DNA from: Cyrtodaria siliqua
Lineage: Eukaryota; Mollusca; Bivalvia; Adapedonta; Hiatellidae
Assembly: GCA_037043455.1 (NCBI GenBank)
Contig: JAWPHD010010303.1
Coordinates: forward strand, 1-64,000
Length of the DNA: 64,000 nt
Direction of reading: 5' to 3'
Below are positions 61,101-64,000 of the stretch, piece after piece. A program made the translations under genes and the position numbers. Numbering within the stretch: the stretch's first letter is position 1; each line of letters opens with the position of its first letter. The notes under the pieces were generated by a model. It saw only the letters and a program-made list of their open reading frames with translations, was not told the origin of the DNA and ran no database searches.

Positions 61101-64000
61101 ATTTCTGTCTACCGCTTATTTTGTTTAATTTTAAGTATCTTTGAGTTCATCATGTTAACATATAACTATTATGATTATTTGCCACCATTGTTTAGGACAA
61201 AATCCACCAAGATAATACTCCTATAGCCACCACGAAAACGAAGAAGAATCAGGTAGAGGTTGAAGGAATGAAAACGTCACATGTAAGTTTACAAGCTAGA
61301 GGCTGAAGGAATAAAAGCCTCAAAAGTAAGTTTACAAACAAGAGGCTGAAGGAATGAAAGCGTCACATGTAAGTTTACAAGCTAGAGACTGAAGGAATAA
61401 AAGCCTCAAAAGTAAATATAGATATACAATTTGAACAGAAAAAGCAGAATTCAAGGACGACAGTCAACCACAAACACACACAAAAACAAGGAACAAATTT
61501 AAAGATGAATGAAAGGCCAAATAAGACATCACAAACACAAAAGGGTTGACAAATAGGGCTACCGCCTTGGAACGGTCGGTGGTAAAAAAAAAGGCCGCTG
61601 GAGGTTATAAATAAGAGGTTGAAAAAATGAAAGCCTCACATGTAAATTTACAAGTATGCGGGAAAAGGAATGAAAGTATCACATGTAGGTTTACAAGCAA
61701 GATGTTGAAGGAATAAAAGCCTCACATGTAAGTTAATAACATTTGTATCATTGACGGAACCAATGTCCCATCTAATTATTAGTATTCACACTTTAGATAG
61801 CCATGAATGAGTGAAAATCTCGAATGCAAGTAGCTATAAATGCGTATCTTCGAATGAAATTCTCTCATGTAAGCAGCTATGAATGTCTATAGTATTTAAG
61901 TAGCCATGAATGGGTGTTGTTGAATGAAAATCTTGAATGTCGGCAGCTATGAATGCGTATTGTAATGAAAAACTCGTATCTAAGTAGCCATGAATGGGCC
62001 ATGAATGGATGTTGTTGAATGAAAAGCTCGAATGTCGGCAGCTATGAATGCGTATTGTAATGAAAAGCTCGTATCTAAGTAGCCACGAATGGGCCATGAA
62101 TGGATGTTGTTGAATGAAAAGCTCGAATGTCGGCAGCTATGAATACGTATTGTAATGAAAAGCTCGTATCTAAGTAGCCATGAATGGGCCATGAATGGAT
62201 GTTGTTGAATGAAAAGCTCGAATGTCGGCAGCTATGAATGCGTATTGTAACGAAGTTATAAGTAATGTCTATATCGCCTCCGTGACTTTCCGGAGAAAGG
62301 CTGGGGGTATGTTTGTGTGTGTGGAGAGTGGGGGATTGGGTGTACCATTTATCACAAAAACATCTAGAATGAACGTTTTACAAATATAATGTATGTTGCA
62401 GATTCGAGACGCTGTAGCTCTTATATCATTCTTGGCTATGCTGGAAAAAGAGGTAAGTTGACGACATTCCAGTGCAAAATAAATATTGGGTTATCACAAT
62501 GATTTGTTTTGAACTTGTGCATGCTGGTTACGTTTCATCCATTTTGGGTGTTAACTTTTTCTCGGGGCATCTGTGTCTGCGGACACATTTCTTGTCGTTG
62601 TGTGTTAGCTATATGCTATAGGCCTTACATGGTGTTTGTGTGTGTGTTTGCGAAGGACCTATGTTATACGTTTCATCGTTTGTGGAGGAAAAATGTTATA
62701 TTCCTGTCGTTTCCGAATGGCCTAGGTGAAATCCCCTTCATTATTTGGTAATGACTAATGTTAAAACCCCTTCTATGGTTTTCAAGGACCCATAGTATAG
62801 CCCTTTCAGTGTTTAAGATTTATAAAGGGCCAAGGTATTCATTTTTAGGGCATTGATGATCCTTTTGAATACCATGATGCTGGTCGTATTAAGTGGGATG
62901 TTACCCCTATAAGTTATTGTTTCTAAAACCTCAAAATATAAAACACGGCTTTATAATCGCACTTTTGTTTTGTTTTTCATTTAGGTAAAGGAGGGGAAAA
63001 TATGGACCGAACTGACTGCAGCAGAGAAACTTGATACATACAGAGCGTAAGGCAAATTCAACTTTCATTTCTCATTCATGCTTAATTTTCAAAACAACAT
63101 AAAGCGTAATAGAGGCATGAGCGCTACTGTATGCCGAGTATATAATAGAAGCGTGGATGTGCATGCTAGTGATTATATATATACTTAAGCGAAAAAGAAA
63201 CGCAAATCGGGAATTTCCACTAATATATATTGTATGTACTGCACACTTAATTCCACATAATATTCCGAAGAAATCCCAAGATGTTTTGTAAAAAATAGAA
63301 GTTGCAGTTAGAGAAAGGTCACAACTGTGATGTTGTAGACGTTTTGATCACAGTACACTTTAAGTAACAAAAAAATCATAAATGTTGAAGTTCCTCTCTG
63401 AAAAATTGAGCCATTTCAGTACTGTATTTAAATAAGGAGTTTGCAAAATTGTGCATCCTAAGTTTGCTCACATGCTTGAGACAAACGCGTACTCTGTCAA
63501 TAATGCAACTTTGAAGGAATACTATTTGCTGTGTATGCGTAGTTTTAGTTGAAACTTTAACAATATGGCTATAGTTTATACGTTTATCACGGAGGGATTG
63601 ATACAAGGAGAGCTACTGGATACAAGACAGAAATTTCACTAGAACTACGTTTCAGATTTTGACGATGGTTGCAAAGTACCTGTTCCAGAGGTAGTGCATC
63701 TGACTTCAGAGGTTCGGTTCTCGCCGTGGCCATGTTATTTACCCTTGAGCAAGATAATTAATCCACATTGCTTAGTACTGGTTCTACCCAAGAAGCCATC
63801 AAGAGTGATTAATATAAGTTGCAAGAACTTTACTCATCCTAAATACTAACGTGACAGTAGTTCTGCTTACCATCATGCATGCATTAACTTTCCAGAAACC
63901 AGCTATACAACCGAGGTCTGAGTTTCAATTCTATATCTGGATCGGGTTCCAATGGTGCTATCATACATTATAGTGTGACAAACGCCACAGACAAAGCCAT
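26257..64000 (+). CDS. XPNPEP2: Secreted/membrane Xaa-Pro aminopeptidase (M24B), spliced, 3' end outside window
   Basis: This is the whole gene as visible. Family knowledge: these enzymes remove the N-terminal residue from peptides whose second residue is proline; the XPNPEP2 branch is secreted or GPI-anchored at the cell surface and acts on peptide hormones. Fourteen exons (1339 nt) join in one open frame with every junction phase matching. Recognisable blocks in order are a signal-peptide end, a WTDGRYFLEAE block, a W-L-F-N-L-R-A-S-D block, a paired-cysteine loop SC..GEC, IRDAVALISFLAMLEKE at the start of the catalytic domain, and NGAIIHYS, which carries the conserved histidine. Several N-glycosylation sequons (NTS, NFS, NTT, NDS, NTS, NAT) fit a secretory protein and argue for XPNPEP2 over the cytosolic XPNPEP1. 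The five metal ligands and any GPI signal lie past 64000. Intron 1 is 19.9 kb; the other introns run from about 0.5 to 3.5 kb. The symbol is by family; one-to-one orthology is inferred. Confidence 0.9.
26330..27185. other. Intron 1, first part, no recognised feature
   Basis: A+T-rich intronic DNA. The last ~150 bp (ATGGTCTAACGGCC; GTATGGTTGTATCACATGTC) belongs to an old repeat also seen near 28974 and, inverted, at 32160-32345. Confidence 0.5.
27226..28566. mobile_element. 1.34-kb palindromic-unit foldback transposon C
   Basis: The ends are inverted repeats: ATGGCAAG...TTGTCCAATAATTACGTGAA on the left and TTCACGTAATTATTGGACAA...CTTGCCAT on the right. Similarity continues inward for about 130 bp (CGGTCGAAAAACT, AACGATCGATAAACTAGGTT). 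The inside is an array of about 55 copies of a 20-bp unit, consensus CGTGAACCTATGTTTACGAC. Each unit holds two near-palindromes (TTTACGNNCGTGAA and AACCTAGGTT-like). AGCGGCT flanks both ends (27219-27225 and 28567-28573) and is the likely target duplication. No protein is encoded. It lies in intron 1. Confidence 0.88.
28570..29020. repeat. Old direct repeat flanking elements (R and L' blocks)
   Basis: 28580-28790 (TACTAGCACACTTACGGAGT ... TTATCATTATCA) matches 29545-29710. 28974-29010 (GGTTGTATCGCATGTGG, AGGGTATTACCAG) matches 27190-27220. So two copies of an older sequence lie in tandem, each split by a different TIR element. Confidence 0.7.
29022..29537. mobile_element. TIR element, family Z copy 1
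   Basis: Ends TGAGCACAAATAAAAAGTAC and GTACTTTTTTATTTTTGCTCA are inverted repeats. The inside (GGGGAGGTAATTTGATAATT, GTCGATAATCAAAAG, GCTGTGTTATG) matches 31600-31680 in reverse. No open frame. Confidence 0.7.
29945..30130 (+). repeat. Dispersed repeat family Y, copy 2
   Basis: GAATTGGCGTTTTACGGTGC, CTCCATTTACATCCAGATAA, GAGCCTAGATCCTTCTCACC and CTGCAGAACTGAAGATTTGC align with 22160-22340. The overlapping 121- and 98-residue open frames have no known motif. Confidence 0.7.
30655..30745 (+). repeat. Dispersed repeat family Y, partial copy 3
   Basis: TTGAATTGGGGTTTACAGCG then CATTAACAC and CTGGTGCCAAA match the first part of copies 1 and 2. The rest of 30130-31360 shows nothing assignable. 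Confidence 0.5.
31366..31840. mobile_element. TIR element, family Z copy 2 (inverted)
   Basis: Left end ACTGAGCAAAAATAAAAGTG and right end GGGGTCCTTTTTTATTTTG are diverged forms of the family Z ends. GATTATCCACAAGTATCAAA then TGACCTCCCTT is the reverse complement of the 29200-29240 segment. Confidence 0.6.
32160..32345 (-). repeat. Inverted fragment of the 27-kb flanking repeat
   Basis: In reverse complement it reads ATGGTCTAACGGCCACGG and GTATGGTTGTATCACATGTC, then ATTAGGGTATTATCAGTGG, matching 27080-27225. Confidence 0.55.
32425..42705. repeat. 10.3-kb minisatellite, 58-bp unit, ~177 copies
   Basis: Consensus unit GGTCTAGATTTGTGTGTATA + GTTATCCTCTGAGGGCGAGG + CCACGATAGACGAGCTCC, 58 bp (59 where GGGG replaces GGG). 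Nearly every unit has an XbaI (TCTAGA) and a SacI (GAGCTC) palindrome. Variant units (GATGCACGAG, ATTTATGTG, GAAGTGTGTATAT) recur in fixed order and define higher-order blocks. 36.81-37.99, 38.03-39.21 and 40.30-41.48 kb are near-identical; offsets are 1223 and 2270 bp. Minus-strand open frames (ITIHTNLDRSS, SRPELVHRGLA) exist because the unit has few stops in that strand; no gene is called. It lies wholly in intron 1. Confidence 0.97.
42710..43980. other. Intron 1, no recognised feature
   Basis: A+T-rich DNA after the array; no exon or element identified. Confidence 0.4.
43985..44495 (+). repeat. ~0.5-kb dispersed repeat, partner of 6725-7265
   Basis: Starts GGCACTCCTCAGTTTCGCAC and runs to AACACGGGTAATTTTATTG. 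Colinear with the other copy in reverse complement, with scattered indels. Confidence 0.8.
44857..45945. mobile_element. 1.09-kb TIR element with TA target site
   Basis: Ends CGAGAGGTGTTCAACTTAT and ATAAGTTGAACACCTCTCG are perfect inverted repeats, flanked by TA on both sides (44855-44856, 45946-45947). TA and this end type fit the Tc1/mariner group. The inside is A+T rich with no transposase open frame, so it is non-autonomous. Confidence 0.8.
46236..46352 (+). CDS. XPNPEP2: Xaa-Pro aminopeptidase exon 2
   Basis: 39 codons, phase 0 at both ends, between TTGCAG and CAG|GTAAAA. It encodes GAQTPPTRVNTSERVAELR followed by THFDFNNIQAYLVPNEDAHQ. The V-N-T-S start, the L-R helix, and A-Y-L-V-P then D-A-H match the first strand and loop of creatinase-type N-terminal domain I in Xaa-Pro aminopeptidases. 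N-T-S is a likely glycosylation site. The 19.9-kb intron before it carries the largest repeats of the window. Confidence 0.9.
46353..46993. other. Intron 2, no recognised feature
   Basis: A+T-rich intronic DNA. Confidence 0.5.
46994..47057 (+). CDS. XPNPEP2: Xaa-Pro aminopeptidase exon 3
   Basis: 64 nt, phase 0 in and phase 1 out, between TTTTAAG and TCTGCAG|GTACCC. It encodes SEYPSEYDKRRGFISGFKGS and A, with the glycine split across the junction. The E-Y...D-x-R-R-x-x-I-S-G-F-x-G-S-A-G block is a hallmark of domain I. The last ~16 bases with the donor are repeated about ten times through the first 480 bp of intron 3. The first downstream copy, a donor at 47106, is in frame and stop-free, so a 16-residue longer exon is possible. 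Confidence 0.92.
47042..47540 (+). repeat. Tandem copies of the exon 3 end and donor
   Basis: About ten degenerate units of the type CACATGCTTATAGTTCAAAG + GTTCTGCAGGTACCC, the first being the true exon 3 end. Later units at about 47092, 47133, 47174, 47222, 47296, 47342, 47391, 47480 and 47522 diverge and gain C-rich linkers. Confidence 0.8.
47710..47790. repeat. Short tandem repeat ACCGTGGGATTTACCGTACG
   Basis: Three imperfect copies. Confidence 0.75.
47898..48155 (+). mobile_element. Tc1/mariner-type MITE, copy 2
   Basis: CACTACTCAACTTGTATAAT then CGGTCAC on the left and GTGACCG then ATTATAAAAGTTGAGTAGTG on the right, flanked by TA. 258 bp; same family as 2175-2398. Confidence 0.82.
48216..48700 (+). 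repeat. ~250-bp repeat, two diverged tandem copies
   Basis: Each copy has CAGTAGTGTTATTACTT, GGGATCATCAA, GGCTTTAAAGTAGA.TACC, CATGAACAG.CTCAATA and GTCTGCT.CTTTTC. The reverse complement is the unit of the 55.54-56.63 kb array. Confidence 0.75.
48867..48971 (+). CDS. XPNPEP2: Xaa-Pro aminopeptidase exon 4
   Basis: 105 nt, entered in phase 1 after TTTCAG and left in phase 1 at CAA A|GTGCGT. It encodes GYAVITTNKQALWTDGRYF then LEAEDTLDCNWILMRQ. The A-x-x-T-x-x-x-A-x-x-W-T-D-G-R-Y block followed by A-E and D-C-N-W is highly diagnostic of Xaa-Pro aminopeptidases. The donor GTGCGT is weaker than consensus; a second GT at 48976 would break the phase to exon 5. Confidence 0.92.
49140..49370 (-). 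repeat. Conserved tail-like repeat, copy 2
   Basis: Reverse complement of 3590-3870: GGACGACAATAAACCACAAA, CAACTTTAAAGATAA, CATTGGAACGGTCAGTGGC. Confidence 0.75.
49380..50270. other. Intron 4, no recognised feature
   Basis: A+T-rich; ATATTATAGGTTATTGAAT near 49525 resembles the arm end of the 25108 hairpin. Confidence 0.4.
50278..52080 (+). pseudogene. Decayed non-LTR retrotransposon (LINE) in intron 4
   Basis: Broken frames read NNVNNYRGITLVSSMGKLF, then VQFGFMKAKPTISEQI, YCASIDLK, LVADDIVLICT (the A-D-D catalytic motif), YCET*GLEVNTNKTKVMVF, NYLGVLFNYTGSFTLNQQV and KALKAMNLLL. This order is that of a LINE reverse transcriptase (CR1/jockey-like; exact clade not assigned) followed by C-terminal sequence. 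Frameshifts and stops are frequent. It is in the sense direction of the host gene and ends at the TTC array. Confidence 0.8.
52088..52280. repeat. (TTC)n array, LINE tail
   Basis: Two runs of TTC, about 18 and 33 units, each preceded by AAGTCAATACAA. The repeat of that leader suggests the tail duplicated itself. The poly-Phe open frame is an artefact. Confidence 0.9.
52322..52414 (+). CDS. XPNPEP2: Xaa-Pro aminopeptidase exon 5
   Basis: 93 nt, phase 1 in and phase 1 out, between TTATTTTAG and AGCT|GTAAGT. It encodes SETGVPTMTKWLSKVLLSGQ then SLGASPFLVGS (the first serine split). The G-x-P-T...W-L then P-F-L block matches the end of domain I. It starts only about 45 bp after the long TTC array that ends intron 4, so the branch point must lie in or beside that microsatellite. 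Confidence 0.9.
52525..52770. repeat. C-rich tract and probable SINE remnant
   Basis: Two C runs (about 13 and 11) and a C/A-rich piece ending GGGTGGAGGGACGTTAAACC. That last motif resembles a retroposon 3' end; family unknown. Confidence 0.35.
53005..53100. repeat. 32-bp tandem repeat before exon 6
   Basis: Three units of GAGACATGCTACATGTACAT + ACCCCAAAACCC, ending about 27 bp before the exon. Confidence 0.85.
53127..53273 (+). CDS. XPNPEP2: Xaa-Pro aminopeptidase exon 6
   Basis: 147 nt, phase 1 in and out, between TTTGTAG and TTTTTCAG|GTCAGT. It encodes SNWIAYEEELSKTGIRLVPI then YNELIDSIWNDGRPLQPNTP then MIALPFNFS. The N-L-I-D-x-I-W...R-P-x-x-P-x-x-P block that links domains I and II is clear. 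N-F-S followed by G gives a sequon. A 32-bp unit occurs three times just before the exon (about 53010-53100). Confidence 0.92.
53573..54053. mobile_element. Tc1/mariner-type MITE abutting exon 7
   Basis: CACTCAAGAGATATGAAAAC and GTTTTCATATCTCTTGAGTG are perfect inverted ends, flanked by TA. TIR similarity continues for about 55 bp. 481 bp, no transposase. The same family lies at 63180-63600. Confidence 0.85.
54079..54174 (+). CDS. XPNPEP2: Xaa-Pro aminopeptidase exon 7, non-canonical GC donor
   Basis: 96 nt, phase 1 in and phase 1 out. It encodes GRSWQDKVADVRSAMSAKDV then DMMVVSSLDETA and the first base of a tryptophan codon. S-W-Q-D-K-V...V-R...M and S-x-L-D-E-T-A-W match the start of domain II. 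The only donor that keeps the frame and rebuilds the conserved W-L-F-N-L of exon 8 is AT|GCAAGT, so intron 7 is GC-AG. The nearest GT (54179-54180) shifts the frame. A MITE ends 25 bp before the exon. Confidence 0.88.
54230..54480. repeat. Possible old dispersed repeat with TGACCT motifs
   Basis: Recurrent TGACCTA(G/C)T and TTTTTACCTCACCTTGA motifs resemble a common bivalve repeat. Weak. Confidence 0.3.
54490..55140. other. Intron 7, no recognised feature
   Basis: A+T-rich; only a short AGAAGATGATC duplication near 54768. Confidence 0.4.
55143..55235 (+). repeat. Tandem copies of the exon 8 acceptor
   Basis: TTTCTGTTTGTC(G/A)TATTTCAG occurs twice 70 bp apart, with an intermediate TCATATGTCAGGGTTATTAT. 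AG ends fall at 55159, 55194 and 55229; the last is the one used. Confidence 0.8.
55230..55311 (+). CDS. XPNPEP2: Xaa-Pro aminopeptidase exon 8
   Basis: 82 nt, phase 1 in and phase 2 out, between ATATTTCAG and ACTAG|GTACGT. With the T from exon 7 it encodes WLFNLRASDIAYNPFFISYA then IVTKNTT. W-L-F-N-L-R-x-x-D-I-x-Y-N-P-F-F is among the best conserved blocks of the family. N-T-T is a sequon. Two near copies of the acceptor lie 35 and 70 bp upstream; both would shift the frame. Confidence 0.93.
55543..56630 (-). repeat. 279-bp unit, four near-identical tandem copies
   Basis: AGGTGATCCTTTGAGAGCAA recurs at 55561, 55840, 56118 and 56397. Copies differ by single bases only. The unit is the reverse complement of the diverged repeat at 48216-48700. 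It lies in intron 8. Confidence 0.93.
56774..56909 (+). CDS. XPNPEP2: Xaa-Pro aminopeptidase exon 9
   Basis: 136 nt, phase 2 in and phase 0 out, between TTTGAAG and GTTGAG|GTAGCC. With AG from exon 8 it reads RLYLLDYLSKISAAPNDSET then TVTVAEHLKTNPTTGSCSGR then TGECVE. The two cysteines seven residues apart match a cysteine loop found in extracellular XPNPEP2-type enzymes, which supports the secreted assignment. N-D-S is a sequon. The acceptor has a purine before AAG and is weak, but phase and protein agree. Confidence 0.85.
57230..57325. repeat. ~19-bp tandem repeat GGATTCCTATGTATC
   Basis: Five imperfect copies in intron 9. Confidence 0.85.
57405..58470. repeat. ~0.55-kb dispersed repeat, two tandem copies
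   Basis: Each copy has a start like TACCCATGTTTTTGAAAA + ACAGGGTATA, a (GTCC)n run, CGCATCTCCTCCTAAACCGC, TGAACGGAATTCAACCAAAC and CAATTACACTGTCATTTTT. Degenerate pieces continue to about 58620. Function unknown. Confidence 0.75.
58863..58988 (+). CDS. XPNPEP2: Xaa-Pro aminopeptidase exon 10
   Basis: 126 nt, phase 0 at both ends, between TTTCAG and AACAAG|GTGATC. It encodes VKLYNTSNVLADIGSYAQSA then SKIWLSFSSNFAIYSTIANV then NK. The K-I-W-L/I-S-x-S...Y pattern matches the middle of domain II. N-T-S is a sequon. Confidence 0.88.
59040..61135. repeat. ~32-bp minisatellite blocks across intron 10
   Basis: Unit CTACCTCCGTATGTTTCGTT + TAATGTTATATTT, in blocks at 59040-59290, 59790-59980, 60415-60640 and 60890-61130, separated by non-repeat DNA. 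Open frames with FRLMLHFYLRM motifs are repeat artefacts. Confidence 0.85.
61196..61282 (+). CDS. XPNPEP2: Xaa-Pro aminopeptidase exon 11
   Basis: 87 nt, phase 0 at both ends, between TTGTTTAG and TCACAT|GTAAGT. It encodes DKIHQDNTPIATTKTKKNQV then EVEGMKTSH. P-I...K..K-N-x-x-E-x-x-G-M-K-x-S-H is the conserved linker before the catalytic domain. The last ~25 bases and the donor are repeated in tandem (43-bp unit) through the start of intron 11. Using the next donor (61326) would read into TGA. Confidence 0.9.
61258..61740 (+). repeat. Tandem copies of the exon 11 end and donor
   Basis: 43-bp unit, about GAGGCTGAAGGAATGAAAGC + GTCACATGTAAGTTTACAAG. Copies continue from the true donor at 61283 to donors at 61326, 61369 and 61412, then after the 61430-61615 repeat three more diverged copies to about 61735. 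Confidence 0.85.
61430..61615 (-). repeat. Conserved tail-like repeat, copy 3
   Basis: GGACGACAGTCAACCACAAA, AAATTTAAAGATGAATGAAAG and GGAACGGTCGGTGGTAAA match 3590-3870 in reverse. It has been inserted within the exon 11-derived tandem array. Confidence 0.8.
61800..62255. repeat. 95-bp tandem repeat
   Basis: GGGCCATGAATGGATGTTGT recurs at 61996, 62091 and 62186 (95-bp spacing); diverged copies extend to the left. The unit has internal sub-repeats (GCTATGAATGCGTATTGTAA, TAAGTAGCCATGAATGGG). Confidence 0.88.
62402..62452 (+). CDS. XPNPEP2: Xaa-Pro aminopeptidase exon 12 (catalytic domain start)
   Basis: 51 nt, phase 0 at both ends, between GTTGCAG and AAAGAG|GTAAGT. It encodes IRDAVALISFLAMLEKE, the first helix of the pita-bread M24 catalytic domain, continuous with S-H from exon 11 to give the family's H-x-R-D-A-V-A motif. 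Confidence 0.93.
62460..62980. other. Intron 12, no recognised feature
   Basis: Unremarkable intronic sequence. Confidence 0.5.
62985..63046 (+). CDS. XPNPEP2: Xaa-Pro aminopeptidase exon 13
   Basis: 62 nt, phase 0 in and phase 2 out, between CATTTAG and AGAGC|GTAAGG. It encodes VKEGKIWTELTAAEKLDTYR and A (split codon). W-T-E-L-x-A-A-x-K-L-x-x-Y-R corresponds to the T-E..A...L...R helix of the family. Confidence 0.9.
63180..63600. mobile_element. Same MITE family as 53573-54053, diverged copy
   Basis: Shares GGGAATTTCC, TACTGCACACTTAATT, AAGAAATCCCAAGATGTTTT, GTGATGTTGTAGACGTTTT and GCATCCTAAGTTTGCTCACA in order. The left end is diverged and the right TIR is not recognisable. Confidence 0.75.
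63650..63835 (+). repeat. SINE-like element upstream of exon 14
   Basis: CCAGAGGTAGTGCATCTGAC then AGAGGTTCGGTTCTCG (B-box-like), followed by CCTTGAGCAAGATAATTAAT + CCACATTG and GTACTGGTTCTACCCA, a body piece also found at 8192-8215 (GGTACTGGTTCTACCCATGAAG). It fits a tRNA-derived SINE with a conserved central part. Confidence 0.55.
63896..64000 (+). CDS. XPNPEP2: Xaa-Pro aminopeptidase exon 14 (cut by window end)
   Basis: Starts after CTTTCCAG in phase 2 and is open to the last base. It encodes ANQLYNRGLSFNSISGSGSN then GAIIHYSVTNATDKA. L-S-F-x-S-I-S-G-x-G-x-N-G-A-I-I-H-Y is the catalytic-domain block whose histidine acts as proton shuttle in known enzymes. N-A-T is a sequon. The metal ligands (two Asp, one His, two Glu in this family) should follow in later exons. 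Confidence 0.93.

Noticed and set aside
61834..62192. Minus-strand open frames with HSWLLRYELF repeats
   Set aside because: They follow the 95-bp tandem repeat in intron 11.

Overview
The window is eukaryotic nuclear DNA from an animal. It is A+T rich, has split exons with GT-AG junctions, and is packed with tandem arrays, inverted-repeat elements, tRNA-derived SINE heads and decayed reverse-transcriptase fragments. The repeat style suggests a bivalve mollusc, possibly a dreissenid; that is an impression from memory and not a database match. I see no bacterial gene, operon or CRISPR array.

Only one host gene is convincing. It lies on the + strand and runs off the right edge: a secreted or membrane-type Xaa-Pro aminopeptidase (M24B family, like vertebrate XPNPEP2). 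Fourteen coding exons can be joined with consistent phase: 26257-26324, 46236-46352, 46994-47057, 48867-48971, 52322-52414, 53127-53273, 54079-54174, 55230-55311, 56774-56909, 58863-58988, 61196-61282, 62402-62452, 62985-63046 and 63896-64000 (cut by the window end). They encode about 446 residues: the end of a signal peptide, both creatinase-type N-terminal domains and the first part of the catalytic domain. The metal-binding residues lie beyond the window. The start codon is probably in an exon upstream of 26257 that I cannot identify. Intron 7 is a GC-AG intron.

Layout: 1-26 kb is intergenic or 5' flanking/intron DNA. It holds minisatellites, a hexanucleotide array, MITE-like elements, LINE and other reverse-transcriptase relics and SINE heads. 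Intron 1 (26.3-46.2 kb) holds a 1.34-kb foldback element made of 20-bp palindromic units, a pair of related TIR elements, a 10.3-kb array of about 177 copies of a 58-bp unit with 1.2-kb higher-order blocks, and a 1.09-kb TIR element. The rest of the gene (46.2-64 kb) has introns filled with MITEs, a LINE relic, a 279-bp four-copy tandem array and minisatellites.

Two observations stand out. First, three elements (18.24, 20.22 and 27.23 kb) share one unusual design: terminal inverted repeats around arrays of about 20-22-bp units that are themselves palindromic. The largest has a likely 7-bp target duplication and a paralogous empty site 1.8 kb away. Second, four splice junctions of the aminopeptidase gene (exon 1 acceptor, exon 3 donor, exon 8 acceptor, exon 11 donor) are copied in tandem into the adjacent intron. 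At exon 3 the copied donor would add 16 residues in frame.
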